A stretch of DNA of 64,000 nt from Bacteroidota bacterium (GTDB lineage: Bacteria; Bacteroidota; Bacteroidia; Chitinophagales; Chitinophagaceae): NCBI GenBank assembly GCA_018266615.1, contig JAFEAB010000096.1:62001-126000 (forward strand). The letters run 5' to 3'. Each line of letters opens with the position of its first letter. Positions within the stretch are counted from its first letter, which is position 1. The translations under genes and the position numbers were made by a program. Shown here piece after piece: positions 7,350 through 15,796 of the stretch. The notes under the pieces are model-generated. The model worked only from the letters and a program-made list of their open reading frames with translations. It did no database searches and was not told the DNA's origin.

Positions 7350-7994
7350 TCATTCAGTTTCTTCAGAAAGGCTTTTATTCAACTCATCTATATACCCCAG
7401 CAATTTATCTTTTCCTGTTTTCTTTACTGCGCTGGTTATAAAATGTGGTGGAAGGAATTGCCAGCTCAACTTCATTTTTTCCAAAAAATCTTTCACATTA
7501 CGGGAAACGGTTCGCTGGTTCTCTTTATCTGTTTTGGTAAACACCAGTGAAAAGGGGACCTTCCATTTTCCCAGGGTAGATAAAAATTCAAGATCTATTT
7601 TTTGAGGAGAATGCCGGGAGTCAATTAATACAAAAACCATGGATAGATTTTCTCTTCGCCTGAAATAGTTTTCAATCATCTGCTCCCATTTCCGGCGGCT
7701 CGACAGGCTTACTTTAGCAAATCCATAACCGGGCAGATCAACCAGGTACCAGTTTTCCTTTACCAAACTTGATCCGGACCCCGAAATGCTTTGCACCAAA
7801 AAATGATTAATCAATTGCGTTTTTCCGGGTGTGGCAGAAATTTTTGCCAGCTTTTCATTATTGCAAAGCATATTGATCAGGCTCGATTTACCCACATTGC
7901 TTCTACCAATAAATGCATACTCCGGCATTTTCGGAGCCGGACATTTTTCATATCCCGGGCTGCTGATGAGGTATTCGGCCTTTTGAATCTGCAT
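7350..7994 (-). CDS. engB: Ribosome biogenesis GTP-binding protein EngB/YsxC
   Basis: This 214-residue GTPase is needed for assembly of the large ribosomal subunit. All G motifs are visible: G1 GRSNVGKSS (residues 30-38), G3 DLPGYG, G4 TKTD and G5-like TSAVKK. Length matches EngB. A TAATTTTG box on the minus strand at 8008-8015, 13 bp upstream of the ATG, is a candidate promoter. The gene is divergent from ubiE with about 80 bp between the start codons. Confidence 0.96.
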   Translation of the reverse strand: MQIQKAEYLISSPGYEKCPAPKMPEYAFIGRSNVGKSSLINMLCNNEKLAKISATPGKTQLINHFLVQSISGSGSSLVKENWYLVDLPGYGFAKVSLSSRRKWEQMIENYFRRRENLSMVFVLIDSRHSPQKIDLEFLSTLGKWKVPFSLVFTKTDKENQRTVSRNVKDFLEKMKLSWQFLPPHFITSAVKKTGKDKLLGYIDELNKSLSEETE

Positions 7995-8007
7995 GAAATA
8001 ATTTTTA

Positions 8008-8015
8008 CAAAATTA
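8008..8015 (-). promoter_or_regulatory. Candidate -7 promoter box for engB
   Basis: On the minus strand the sequence is TAATTTTG, matching TAnnTTTG. No good -33 element is seen. Confidence 0.4.
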
Positions 8016-8061
8016 GAAGGATTAAGCTCTCCGTCCTTTTTTCCCAAATCGGAGCATTGAT

Positions 8062-8069
8062 TATCTTTG
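8062..8069 (+). promoter_or_regulatory. Candidate -7 promoter box for ubiE-porT
   Basis: TATCTTTG matches the Bacteroidota -7 consensus, and a TTTT run lies 19 bp upstream where TTTG is expected. The start codon follows 7 bp downstream. Confidence 0.6.
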
Positions 8070-8076
8070 CGGGTTC

Positions 8077-8817
8077 ATGGCAAGATTTGCACACGATACG
8101 GTGGTCCCCTATCAGCATTCTGTCCTTCCGAAAAAAGAACAGGTAGCAGAGATGTTTGATGACATCTCTCCCCGGTACGACTTTTTGAACCGGTTTTTAA
8201 GCGCCGGCATTGATATCCAATGGCGAAAGAAAGCCATCCGGCAATTAAATTCATTACAGCCCAAATTCATATTGGATGTGGCTTGTGGCACCGCCGATAT
8301 GGCCATTATGTGTTGGCGAGAATTGCATCCGGAAAAAATTACGGGAATCGATATCAGTGAAGGAATGCTGGCCATTGGCAGGCAAAAAGTTCATAAAGCC
8401 GGTATAAAAGCCATAGAACTGTTAAAAGGCGACAGTGAAGCAATAAATTTTGAATCAAACTCGTTTGACGCAGTAACTGTTGCCTTCGGAGTTCGTAATT
8501 TTCAGAATCTGCAGCAGGGGCTTTCTGAAATTTTAAGGGTGTTGAGGCCGGGAGGGAAATTAGTAGTTTTAGAATTCAGTAAGCCCAAATCGCCGCTGGT
8601 AAAATCATTTTATTACTTATATATGAAGGTTATTACCCCGAATATGGGTAAAATCTTTTCTAAAAACCGCCACGCATACGAATATCTCGACGCATCCATT
8701 CAAAAATTCCCTGAAGGGAACACGTTTTTAGAGATCCTGAAAAATTCAGGATTTAAAAACAATTATAGAAAATCTCTGAGCCTAGGAATATGCAGTATTT
8801 ATTGCGGAGAAAAATAG
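8077..8817 (+). CDS. ubiE: Demethylmenaquinone methyltransferase
   Basis: This 246-residue enzyme methylates demethylmenaquinone with S-adenosylmethionine, the last step of menaquinone synthesis; aerobic Bacteroidota use menaquinone. Family signatures are YDFLNRFLSAGIDIQWRKKAI (about 28-50), the SAM-binding DVACGTADMA (about 68-77) and VTVAFGVRNFQN followed by LRVLRPGGKLVVLEFSKP. Length is normal. The last 28 bp overlap the start of the porT-like gene in another frame, which indicates one operon. Confidence 0.95.
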   Translation: MARFAHDTVVPYQHSVLPKKEQVAEMFDDISPRYDFLNRFLSAGIDIQWRKKAIRQLNSLQPKFILDVACGTADMAIMCWRELHPEKITGIDISEGMLAIGRQKVHKAGIKAIELLKGDSEAINFESNSFDAVTVAFGVRNFQNLQQGLSEILRVLRPGGKLVVLEFSKPKSPLVKSFYYLYMKVITPNMGKIFSKNRHAYEYLDASIQKFPEGNTFLEILKNSGFKNNYRKSLSLGICSIYCGEK

Positions 8818-9536
8818 TGGCGGCAACCCTTTGCCTTTTTCTTTTACCCGGATTTGTGCATGCACAACTTCGGGAATCGATTAACCTACCCGATCATGAC
8901 AGCCGGTTGTTTCACTTTGGCATCCAGCTTGGAGCCAACCGTGCCCACTTCAACTTTACCCATCACGAGCGTTTTTTAACCTACAACGGTTCTTTAAACG
9001 ATAGCGTATTAGTGGTGGAAAGCCTCAACAGCACCGGGCTTAACCTGGCCTGGCTGGTGAATATGAATTTGGGAGAACATTTCGACCTGCGGGCCTATCC
9101 TTTAAACCTGGTATTTACCGAAAAAGCATTTCAATACCACCTGAAGTATCCCGACCGTCCGGCTGGTGAAGAACCCATCACCACCAAAAAAATACAGGGG
9201 ATTACACTTGCGCTTCCGATCCAAATAAAATTCAGCAGCGACCGGATCAATAATTTTAAGGTGTATATGATGGCTGGTGGAAGAATTGAATATGACCTCG
9301 CCTCAAATAAAGGTGCCAGAAAAGCTGAATCCCTGGTTAAACTAAAACCATTCGATTACGGCATTGATGCAGGAATAGGTTTCCATTTCTATTTCCCATA
9401 CTTCGTACTCACTCCCGAGTTAAAATTAGGTTACGGCCTTTCCAATCTGCATAGCCGGGACGAGAACCTGAAGTATTCTAATGTACTCGACAAAATTAAT
9501 TCCCGCACGGTAACTTTTTCCCTCACAGTAGAATAA
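8790..9536 (+). CDS. porT: PorT-like outer-membrane beta-barrel protein (type IX secretion)
   Basis: This 248-residue protein has a signal peptide (about 1-26, LCLFLLPGFVHA) and alternating hydrophobic strands expected of a small outer-membrane barrel. The features HFGIQLGANRAHFNF near the start and the position immediately behind ubiE match PorT/SprT-like proteins, a component needed for type IX secretion. It overlaps ubiE by 28 bp, so translation may be coupled. The window also encodes two proteins with T9SS-type C-termini. The family call rests on pattern and neighbourhood; a generic porin-like protein is the alternative. Confidence 0.8.
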   Translation: MQYLLRRKIVAATLCLFLLPGFVHAQLRESINLPDHDSRLFHFGIQLGANRAHFNFTHHERFLTYNGSLNDSVLVVESLNSTGLNLAWLVNMNLGEHFDLRAYPLNLVFTEKAFQYHLKYPDRPAGEEPITTKKIQGITLALPIQIKFSSDRINNFKVYMMAGGRIEYDLASNKGARKAESLVKLKPFDYGIDAGIGFHFYFPYFVLTPELKLGYGLSNLHSRDENLKYSNVLDKINSRTVTFSLTVE

Positions 9537-9576
9537 ATAAGGCAAAATTCTTGATGGCCGGGCTTATCATTCCGCG

Positions 9577-11283
9577 CTAATAATCATAAGTACGCCTGAA
9601 CATATTCACCCGTACCCCAGCGGAAAACATCGTACGGTTAAGAGAAACCGGCATCGTTAAGGATTTCCACTTCCGGTAAAGCACACTTGCTTCAAGAAAT
9701 ACATTCTGCCTGATTTCGTACCCTACGTTCAGATACCCGTTAAATACTGTCAGTTTATCACCCGACCCCACATTAAAACCATTGTCTTTTGTGCGGGTCA
9801 TATAATCCCTGAAAATATTACCGCCAAAATTAACCCCGGCAGAATCCAGGCCTTTATAATAGTAAATTATCCGTCCGTAAATATTCAGTTTAGGTAAAGG
9901 CTGGTATTGAAGAATGCCGATGTATTCCTGAAAATTGGCACCTAATGGATGTGCCAAAGGTTGGTTATAATGTGTGTAATTGGCAATGGTATCGTTATGC
10001 GAATAAGTGAATGGGCGTACCCGGTTCATTTCCACCTGCAAATCGAGGTTCTTAATCCCAAATGCGTCAACATATTTAACTCCTGCCTGGATGCCGTACT
10101 TATTTACCCAGTTGGAAGGGTCATTCTTTACTTTCGAAAGAATAAACTCATCCAGCAGCAACTGCCCATACACCTGAAAACGATGTGCAATATTGGCCTT
10201 CACATCAAATCCTGCTACGGCATTATCAGGGCTACCCACGGTACCCTCAATATGCCTGTAGAATATTATCGGGTTCAGGTATTGAAAATCGAAATGATTT
10301 TCCCTTCCAAAAATTACCCCTTCAAACAAGCCCACATTAAGCCATTTGGTAACGTTCATGCTCAGATGGTGCATAGCGGCATACTTGCGGGAAAGGAGGG
10401 AATCGGAACGCTTACGGAACTGAGGCATCAACTCCATAAAAATATTCTGGTATGAGAATTTCCAGATCTTGGTGGTAACCTTTCCAAATAAATAGCTGTT
10501 TCCCCAATCACTCAAAAACAGGCTGCGATACCCGTTACCGATAAAATTCTTATCGTATCCAAACTGAATATTGATATATTTTGTGGCTCCGAAACTGAGA
10601 TAACCACGGGCATCAAAATAATCGTAGCCCTGTGTTTTAAAGTTTTTATAGAATCCAACCCCCGGAACTGCTCTTGATTGGGTTACCATATCCCTGAAAA
10701 AATCGGGGCCCCGTTCCTGGTTATCTGTAATGGTAGATGTAAACCCAATCTTTTTTGCAATTAACCCCCGGATTGTTACCCCGCGCGAATTCAGGTAAGG
10801 GGTTTCATTGTAATCAGATTCCTTTCCTACAGAAAACTGAAAAACCGGGTTAATGGCCAGGAAAAAATCTTTCACATTCACCTCCAGGAAATTGGGTTTG
10901 GTTGTATAAAATGTCTTCAGGATGGGATGTTTGCTTTTTGAATCCTCAATAGGAACCGTTACCCATTCCGCATTATTCATATACAAACTACGAAGGTTAT
11001 ACTCATCCGCTTTTGAAAGGTCGATGCGATAATTTTTCTTTTCTGATACGGAAACTGAATGCAGCCTGCCGGTATCAATATACGTTGCTTCCTGCACTAT
11101 ATCCCTTCTGCTGAATGGCCGGTTACTGGAAAAATTAAGATTGGTATTTTTTTGTTGCTTGATCTCCAGCCGGTCGATAAAATGATATTCCTTTGACCCC
11201 TGGTTCAGGTTGGTGGATTGTGCAAATCCCGAAACAGGTAATAAGATTGCCATCAGTTTCAGAAAGCTTTTGATAATTTGCAT
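9577..11283 (-). CDS. Outer-membrane beta-barrel protein, Wzi/RemB-like
   Basis: This 568-residue exported protein begins with the signal peptide MQIIKSFLKLMAILLPVSGFAQ; the ATG at 11283 was chosen because earlier in-frame starts add about 52 residues before this signal. The body is rich in aromatic residues in alternating strands (for example IGFTSTITDNQERGPDFF and IYGRIIYYYKG), typical of a large outer-membrane barrel. It resembles proteins annotated as capsule assembly Wzi family or RemB, linked to surface polysaccharide or gliding in other Bacteroidota. Function here is unproven. It diverges from dihydroorotase, and a TAACTTTG box on the minus strand (11323-11330) lies within the first codons of that gene. 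Confidence 0.75.
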   Translation of the reverse strand: MQIIKSFLKLMAILLPVSGFAQSTNLNQGSKEYHFIDRLEIKQQKNTNLNFSSNRPFSRRDIVQEATYIDTGRLHSVSVSEKKNYRIDLSKADEYNLRSLYMNNAEWVTVPIEDSKSKHPILKTFYTTKPNFLEVNVKDFFLAINPVFQFSVGKESDYNETPYLNSRGVTIRGLIAKKIGFTSTITDNQERGPDFFRDMVTQSRAVPGVGFYKNFKTQGYDYFDARGYLSFGATKYINIQFGYDKNFIGNGYRSLFLSDWGNSYLFGKVTTKIWKFSYQNIFMELMPQFRKRSDSLLSRKYAAMHHLSMNVTKWLNVGLFEGVIFGRENHFDFQYLNPIIFYRHIEGTVGSPDNAVAGFDVKANIAHRFQVYGQLLLDEFILSKVKNDPSNWVNKYGIQAGVKYVDAFGIKNLDLQVEMNRVRPFTYSHNDTIANYTHYNQPLAHPLGANFQEYIGILQYQPLPKLNIYGRIIYYYKGLDSAGVNFGGNIFRDYMTRTKDNGFNVGSGDKLTVFNGYLNVGYEIRQNVFLEASVLYRKWKSLTMPVSLNRTMFSAGVRVNMFRRTYDY

Positions 11284-11319
11284 TTGACTTGTTTTGGTAA
11301 TCGTTCTATATTTCAAGAT

Positions 11320-12660
11320 ATGCAAAGTTATTTGTTTAAGAACATCCCGTTGGTGAACGAGGGGAAAACTATACACGCCGACCTCCTCACCCGGGGTACC
11401 CGTATTGAAAAGATTGCCGGGTCCATAGAGGTAATGCATAATTACCGGGAAATAAATGGGGAGGGTAAATGGCTATTACCGGGAGTTATTGATGATCAGG
11501 TACATTTCAGGGAGCCGGGTCTCACACATAAAGCGGATCTTTTTACAGAAAGCCGTGCCGCCGTGGCGGGGGGAGTAACCAGTTTTATGGAAATGCCAAA
11601 TACCATCCCCAATGCGCTTTCATCATCCCTCCTGGAAGATAAATATAACCTGGCTTCCAATAAATCTATTGCCAACTACTCTTTTTATATGGGAGTAAGT
11701 AACGATAATTATGAGGAAGTAATGAAGGCCAATAAAGAGAAATCAAAAATCTGCGGATTAAAAATTTTTATGGGCAGCAGTACCGGAAATATGCTGGTTG
11801 ATAATCTCAATACGCTGAACCGGGTGTTTCGAGACACAGAATTATTAATTGCCACACACTGCGAGGATGAGCGAATTATCAAAAAGAATTATGAAGTACT
11901 TAAAGATAAGAAGCAAAGCCTGGAACCTGCCGATCATCCAATGATTAGAACCGCCGAAGGCTGCTACGAATCTTCTTTATTGGCAGTTCAATTAGCCAAA
12001 AAATACAATAGCCGGCTGCATGTTCTTCACATCAGTACCGCCATGGAGCTGGTCCTATTTGGAAATATCCTTCCGCTTGAAGAAAAAAGGATTACCGCGG
12101 AAGTTTGCGTGCATCATCTTCATTTTACCAGTGAAGATTACAACAAATTGGCCTACCAAATAAAATGTAACCCGGCCATAAAAAGCCCCGAAAATAAATC
12201 GGCACTTTGGAAGGCCTTATTGGATGACCGGTTAGACGTAATTGCCACCGACCATGCCCCTCATCTCCTTTCCGAAAAAGCACCCCCGTATGAAAAGGCG
12301 CATGCGGGGCTACCCCTGGTTCAACACCCCCTGCTACTTATGCTTTATTACCATTCATTGGGGAAAATCTCCCTCGAATGGATAGTAAAAAAAATGAGCC
12401 ATGATGTAGCCACCTGCTTCAAAATAAAGGAACGAGGCTTTTTACGCGAAGGATATTTTGCCGACCTGGTAATTGTAGATAGGGATATCCCACAAATTGT
12501 AACCTCCCAAAATATTTTGTATAAATGCGGTTGGAGCCCTCTGGAAGGATTTAAATTTCCCAACAGCATCCATTCTTGTTTTGTAAATGGGAACCCCGTT
12601 TATGGAAAAGGTCAAATAATCGAATCTCTGCCGGGTCACAGACTAACGTTCAACACCTGA
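11320..12660 (+). CDS. pyrC: Dihydroorotase, class I type
   Basis: This 446-residue amidohydrolase cyclises carbamoyl-aspartate to dihydroorotate in pyrimidine synthesis. Motifs: LPGVIDDQVHFREPG (metal site), GLKIFMGSSTGNM (carboxylated lysine region), ATHCEDE, LHVLHISTA and DVIATDHAPHL. The first His of the usual HxH is Gln in DDQVHFREPG, which is also the form in the Porphyromonas gingivalis enzyme and so is normal for the phylum. The ATG at 11320 was preferred over an earlier start because it begins the conserved region. The mutS-like gene follows after 9 bp. A second pyrimidine gene, pyrD, is at 28450. Confidence 0.93.
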   Translation: MQSYLFKNIPLVNEGKTIHADLLTRGTRIEKIAGSIEVMHNYREINGEGKWLLPGVIDDQVHFREPGLTHKADLFTESRAAVAGGVTSFMEMPNTIPNALSSSLLEDKYNLASNKSIANYSFYMGVSNDNYEEVMKANKEKSKICGLKIFMGSSTGNMLVDNLNTLNRVFRDTELLIATHCEDERIIKKNYEVLKDKKQSLEPADHPMIRTAEGCYESSLLAVQLAKKYNSRLHVLHISTAMELVLFGNILPLEEKRITAEVCVHHLHFTSEDYNKLAYQIKCNPAIKSPENKSALWKALLDDRLDVIATDHAPHLLSEKAPPYEKAHAGLPLVQHPLLLMLYYHSLGKISLEWIVKKMSHDVATCFKIKERGFLREGYFADLVIVDRDIPQIVTSQNILYKCGWSPLEGFKFPNSIHSCFVNGNPVYGKGQIIESLPGHRLTFNT

Positions 12661-12669
12661 AATTTTTTT

Positions 12670-13986
12670 ATGGAAGTGGACAAGACCACCATATCCGATT
12701 TAGGAATATTTGATCAAAACGATGAATTGTCGATTTTTGAACAACTCGACCGTACTCTAACCACCAGGGGCAGGGAACAGATGAGAAAACTTTTTCTGAA
12801 TCCCCTCAGTAAAGTGGAAGAAATAGTAGATACTCAAAAGGTTATTCAAAAAATAATGGATAACCTGGACGCCTGGCCCGGCGATATCAGCAATGGTTCC
12901 ATCCTGGTTATTGAAAAGATGTATGAGAGTTATTTCGACAGCATCCCGGCTAACCCCGGAAAATGGGATGCATTCAGTTATAAATTGATTCATGGACCCG
13001 ACTATTCCTTACTCCGGTATTCCATTGGCCACTGCTTCGATTTCTTACGGGGAATGCTTCAAATTGCAGCAATTTTGGATGGCGATAATTGCCCTGCTAT
13101 TCTAAAAGAAGTAATTGGAGAGATTCATCTTGTAACCAACAAACCGGAGCTTGCCAGACTGAAATTAAATGGTAAAAAATTAATTTTAACCCCGGTTGAA
13201 ATTTTGAGATCGGGGCATTTTCTGTTATACCGGTTCAAACAGCATCTTCAAGCCCTGATGAAACTCCATGCCCGTTTGGATGCCTGGTATAGCATGGCTA
13301 AAATATCGAAGGAAAAAAAGCTGGCCTTTCCTGAATTTGTAGAATCGGATTCACCATTCCTCCAGTCGGATGGATTGTACCACCTATTGGTACCGAATGC
13401 AATTCCTTATGATGTGCATATGGGTCGGGAAAAAAATTTCTTATTTCTTACGGGTGCAAATATGGCGGGGAAAAGTACATATATTAAATCAGTGGGTGTG
13501 GCGGTTTTTCTGGCCCATACCGGAATGGGGGTACCGGCAAAGAAAATGCATCTTACGCTGTTTAATGGTTTATTGAGTAATATTAACGTAATCGATAACC
13601 TGGCAAAAGGGGAAAGTTACTTTTTTAATGAAGTGCAACGTATAAAGAGTACCCTTGTTAAAATTAATGACGGAAGGAAATGGCTGATCCTGATTGATGA
13701 ATTATTTAAAGGGACCAATATACAGGATGCGATGAAATGCAGCACGACGGTAATTGAAGGCTTATTAAAAATCAGAAGCTCCGTCTTTATACTTTCTACC
13801 CACCTGTATGAAATTGCGGAAGACCTAAAACGATACCCGAATATTATTTTCAGATACTTTGAAACAGGGTTGAAAAATGACGAATTATTTTTTAGTTATA
13901 CCCTGCACGATGGAGTGAGTAAAGACCGAATGGGGTTTTTGATTCTAAAACAACAGGGAGTAGTTGACCTCATCCAAAAATTATGA
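12670..13986 (+). CDS. MutS-like ATPase lacking the mismatch-recognition domain
   Basis: This 438-residue protein has the core (lever/clamp) and ATPase parts of MutS but not the N-terminal mismatch-binding and connector domains of the roughly 850-residue repair protein. The Walker A LTGANMAGKSTYIKS lies near residue 260, Walker B LILIDELFKGTN near 340, and the STHLYEIAE switch near 378. It starts 9 bp after dihydroorotase, so they are probably co-transcribed. Such short MutS relatives occur in Bacteroidota and have no established mismatch-repair role; DNA structure processing or recombination control is possible. Confidence 0.87.
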   Translation: MEVDKTTISDLGIFDQNDELSIFEQLDRTLTTRGREQMRKLFLNPLSKVEEIVDTQKVIQKIMDNLDAWPGDISNGSILVIEKMYESYFDSIPANPGKWDAFSYKLIHGPDYSLLRYSIGHCFDFLRGMLQIAAILDGDNCPAILKEVIGEIHLVTNKPELARLKLNGKKLILTPVEILRSGHFLLYRFKQHLQALMKLHARLDAWYSMAKISKEKKLAFPEFVESDSPFLQSDGLYHLLVPNAIPYDVHMGREKNFLFLTGANMAGKSTYIKSVGVAVFLAHTGMGVPAKKMHLTLFNGLLSNINVIDNLAKGESYFFNEVQRIKSTLVKINDGRKWLILIDELFKGTNIQDAMKCSTTVIEGLLKIRSSVFILSTHLYEIAEDLKRYPNIIFRYFETGLKNDELFFSYTLHDGVSKDRMGFLILKQQGVVDLIQKL

Positions 13987-13992
13987 GGATCA

Positions 13993-15741
13993 TCAAATAA
14001 TTAATCGAACACCACCCAGATCCTGTAGACGATGGGGGAAACGATCGGTTGGAGAGCCAATAAACATAAAGTTTTTGGGAATATCCCATTCTTTGCTAAG
14101 CCGGTCGATTATTTCGGGACCAAACTCTCCTTTTACCTGCAAATATTCGATCCGAATATCAGGATAGGCCCTGTAAAGCGTTTCCAGATCGCGCTCAAAG
14201 TCGGGATTCAAAAGATGTTCTTCTTTTAATACCGTAACAATCTTCAACTTTTGGGTGATCTCATTTTCCTGTACGTATTGAATTACCTTGTTCAGAACGG
14301 AAATATCGTCCCCCTTTGTGAAATAAACAAAATCCTGCCTATTGAGCTTTCTCATTTCCCGGGTAAGATGCAACCTGCTAAAAACAGCAATTTTCTGAAT
14401 GGTATTGAATACCGAATTGATATACAAAAGCAGGTAATGAATCACCGCTTTTCTTTTCAGAAAAAAATAAATGATTAGGAAGGCGGGAATAAAGTACTGG
14501 AGGAAAACGACTAGATACTGTGGATGTAATTTCACATTACCATACAGGGCGATAACAATTCCCAGGATGCCGAGTAGCACCAACGAAGGCGGAGCATATT
14601 CGGGCCGGGGTAATTTAGCACGCTTTATTTTTAATAACAAATTTCCAAATCCGAAAAAGGCCATCACGGATAAGAAGGAAATGGTGTAAACGCCTGCCAG
14701 GGGCCCAATTTTACCGGAAGTAATCAGCAAAATTGAAATGCACAAAATATAAAAAGTAATCAGGATCCTGGGAGTGCTTCCGCTTTTTGATTCCTTTAGT
14801 ATTTTTTGAGGAAAAATCCGGTCGAGAGCCATGCGTTTCATCAGGCCGTTTACCCCAATAAATGCTGTTAATACGGCACCGCTCAATACCAATGCGGCAT
14901 CGATTGAAATTACCGTTGCCAGCCAGTTTCCTCCGGTTTTCGTAGCCATGAAAGACAGAAAAGCTGAATCGTGGCCCGCCACTTCCGATATCGGCATGAT
15001 GGACACTGCAATGATGGCGATTAACGGATTTATGATTATGACGAGATACCACATATTGCGAAGGGTTTTTGGGAAAACCCCGGCTTCCTGTTCTTCAATA
15101 AAATTGGCCGAGGTTTCGAAACCGGTAATCCCCAGCATAGCGGTACTGAATCCTAAAAACAACGCATTAGTAATACTCCCGTTAACCGGCATTTTGAAAT
15201 TTATGGAAGCAATATCAAGTCCATTCACCAATAAAAAATAGATACCACTTCCAATCAGCAGAGCAAGTGCACTAAGATGAATTATGAAAATTGCCAGAGA
15301 AACTTTAGAAGACTCCTTTATCCCACCGATTGTTAAAAATAAAAAGATAGTCAGCAGGATAATAGTGGCAATTACTACCGGAAAGTGTGGAAATACACTA
15401 TATAAGTAATGCATGGCTTCGGATGCTGAAAGCACTGCGGTAGCCATATACGAAAGGATGGTAAGACAGGCAGCCACCGAAGCATTTCCCTTGCTGGTGG
15501 TATTAAGCAAAATATTATATGCACCGCCATTTAATGGAAGGGCGCCTACCGCTTCGCCATAAATTTTTCGGAAGAAATACAACACCAATCCTACAATCAG
15601 CAAAGAAATAAATGCATACTGGCCCGCGTAGACGATGCACAATGCCGACACATAAAGGCAGGAAGAGGTAATATCATTACCACAGATAGCGGTAGCCTCC
15701 AACTGCCCAAGCTTCTTTGTGTGAACATGGGTTGCCTCCAT
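13993..15741 (-). CDS. APC-superfamily amino acid permease with a soluble C-terminal domain
   Basis: This 582-residue membrane protein has about 12 hydrophobic segments between residues 15 and 445 and the family start GQLEATAICGNDITSSCLYVSAL, followed by LNGGAYNILLNTTSKG. The segment FETSANFIEEQEAGVFPKTLRN is also typical of APC transporters. A hydrophilic tail of about 130 residues (IVTVLKEEHLLNPDFE...RIEYLQVKGEFGPEIIDRLSKEW) looks like an alpha/beta domain, possibly a regulatory one. Substrate is unknown. It converges with the mutS-like gene with 6 bp between the stop codons. Confidence 0.85.
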   Translation of the reverse strand: MEATHVHTKKLGQLEATAICGNDITSSCLYVSALCIVYAGQYAFISLLIVGLVLYFFRKIYGEAVGALPLNGGAYNILLNTTSKGNASVAACLTILSYMATAVLSASEAMHYLYSVFPHFPVVIATIILLTIFLFLTIGGIKESSKVSLAIFIIHLSALALLIGSGIYFLLVNGLDIASINFKMPVNGSITNALFLGFSTAMLGITGFETSANFIEEQEAGVFPKTLRNMWYLVIIINPLIAIIAVSIMPISEVAGHDSAFLSFMATKTGGNWLATVISIDAALVLSGAVLTAFIGVNGLMKRMALDRIFPQKILKESKSGSTPRILITFYILCISILLITSGKIGPLAGVYTISFLSVMAFFGFGNLLLKIKRAKLPRPEYAPPSLVLLGILGIVIALYGNVKLHPQYLVVFLQYFIPAFLIIYFFLKRKAVIHYLLLYINSVFNTIQKIAVFSRLHLTREMRKLNRQDFVYFTKGDDISVLNKVIQYVQENEITQKLKIVTVLKEEHLLNPDFERDLETLYRAYPDIRIEYLQVKGEFGPEIIDRLSKEWDIPKNFMFIGSPTDRFPHRLQDLGGVRLII

Positions 15742-15796
15742 TGTTTCTTTAATAAACCAGTGGCCGGTCTTTTACCAAATAAATGCCTCGCATGGT

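Noticed and set aside
11320-12660. Loss of a metal-binding His in dihydroorotase (DDQVH instead of HxH)
   Set aside because: The same DDQVHFREPG form is present in the Porphyromonas gingivalis enzyme, so it is normal in Bacteroidota.
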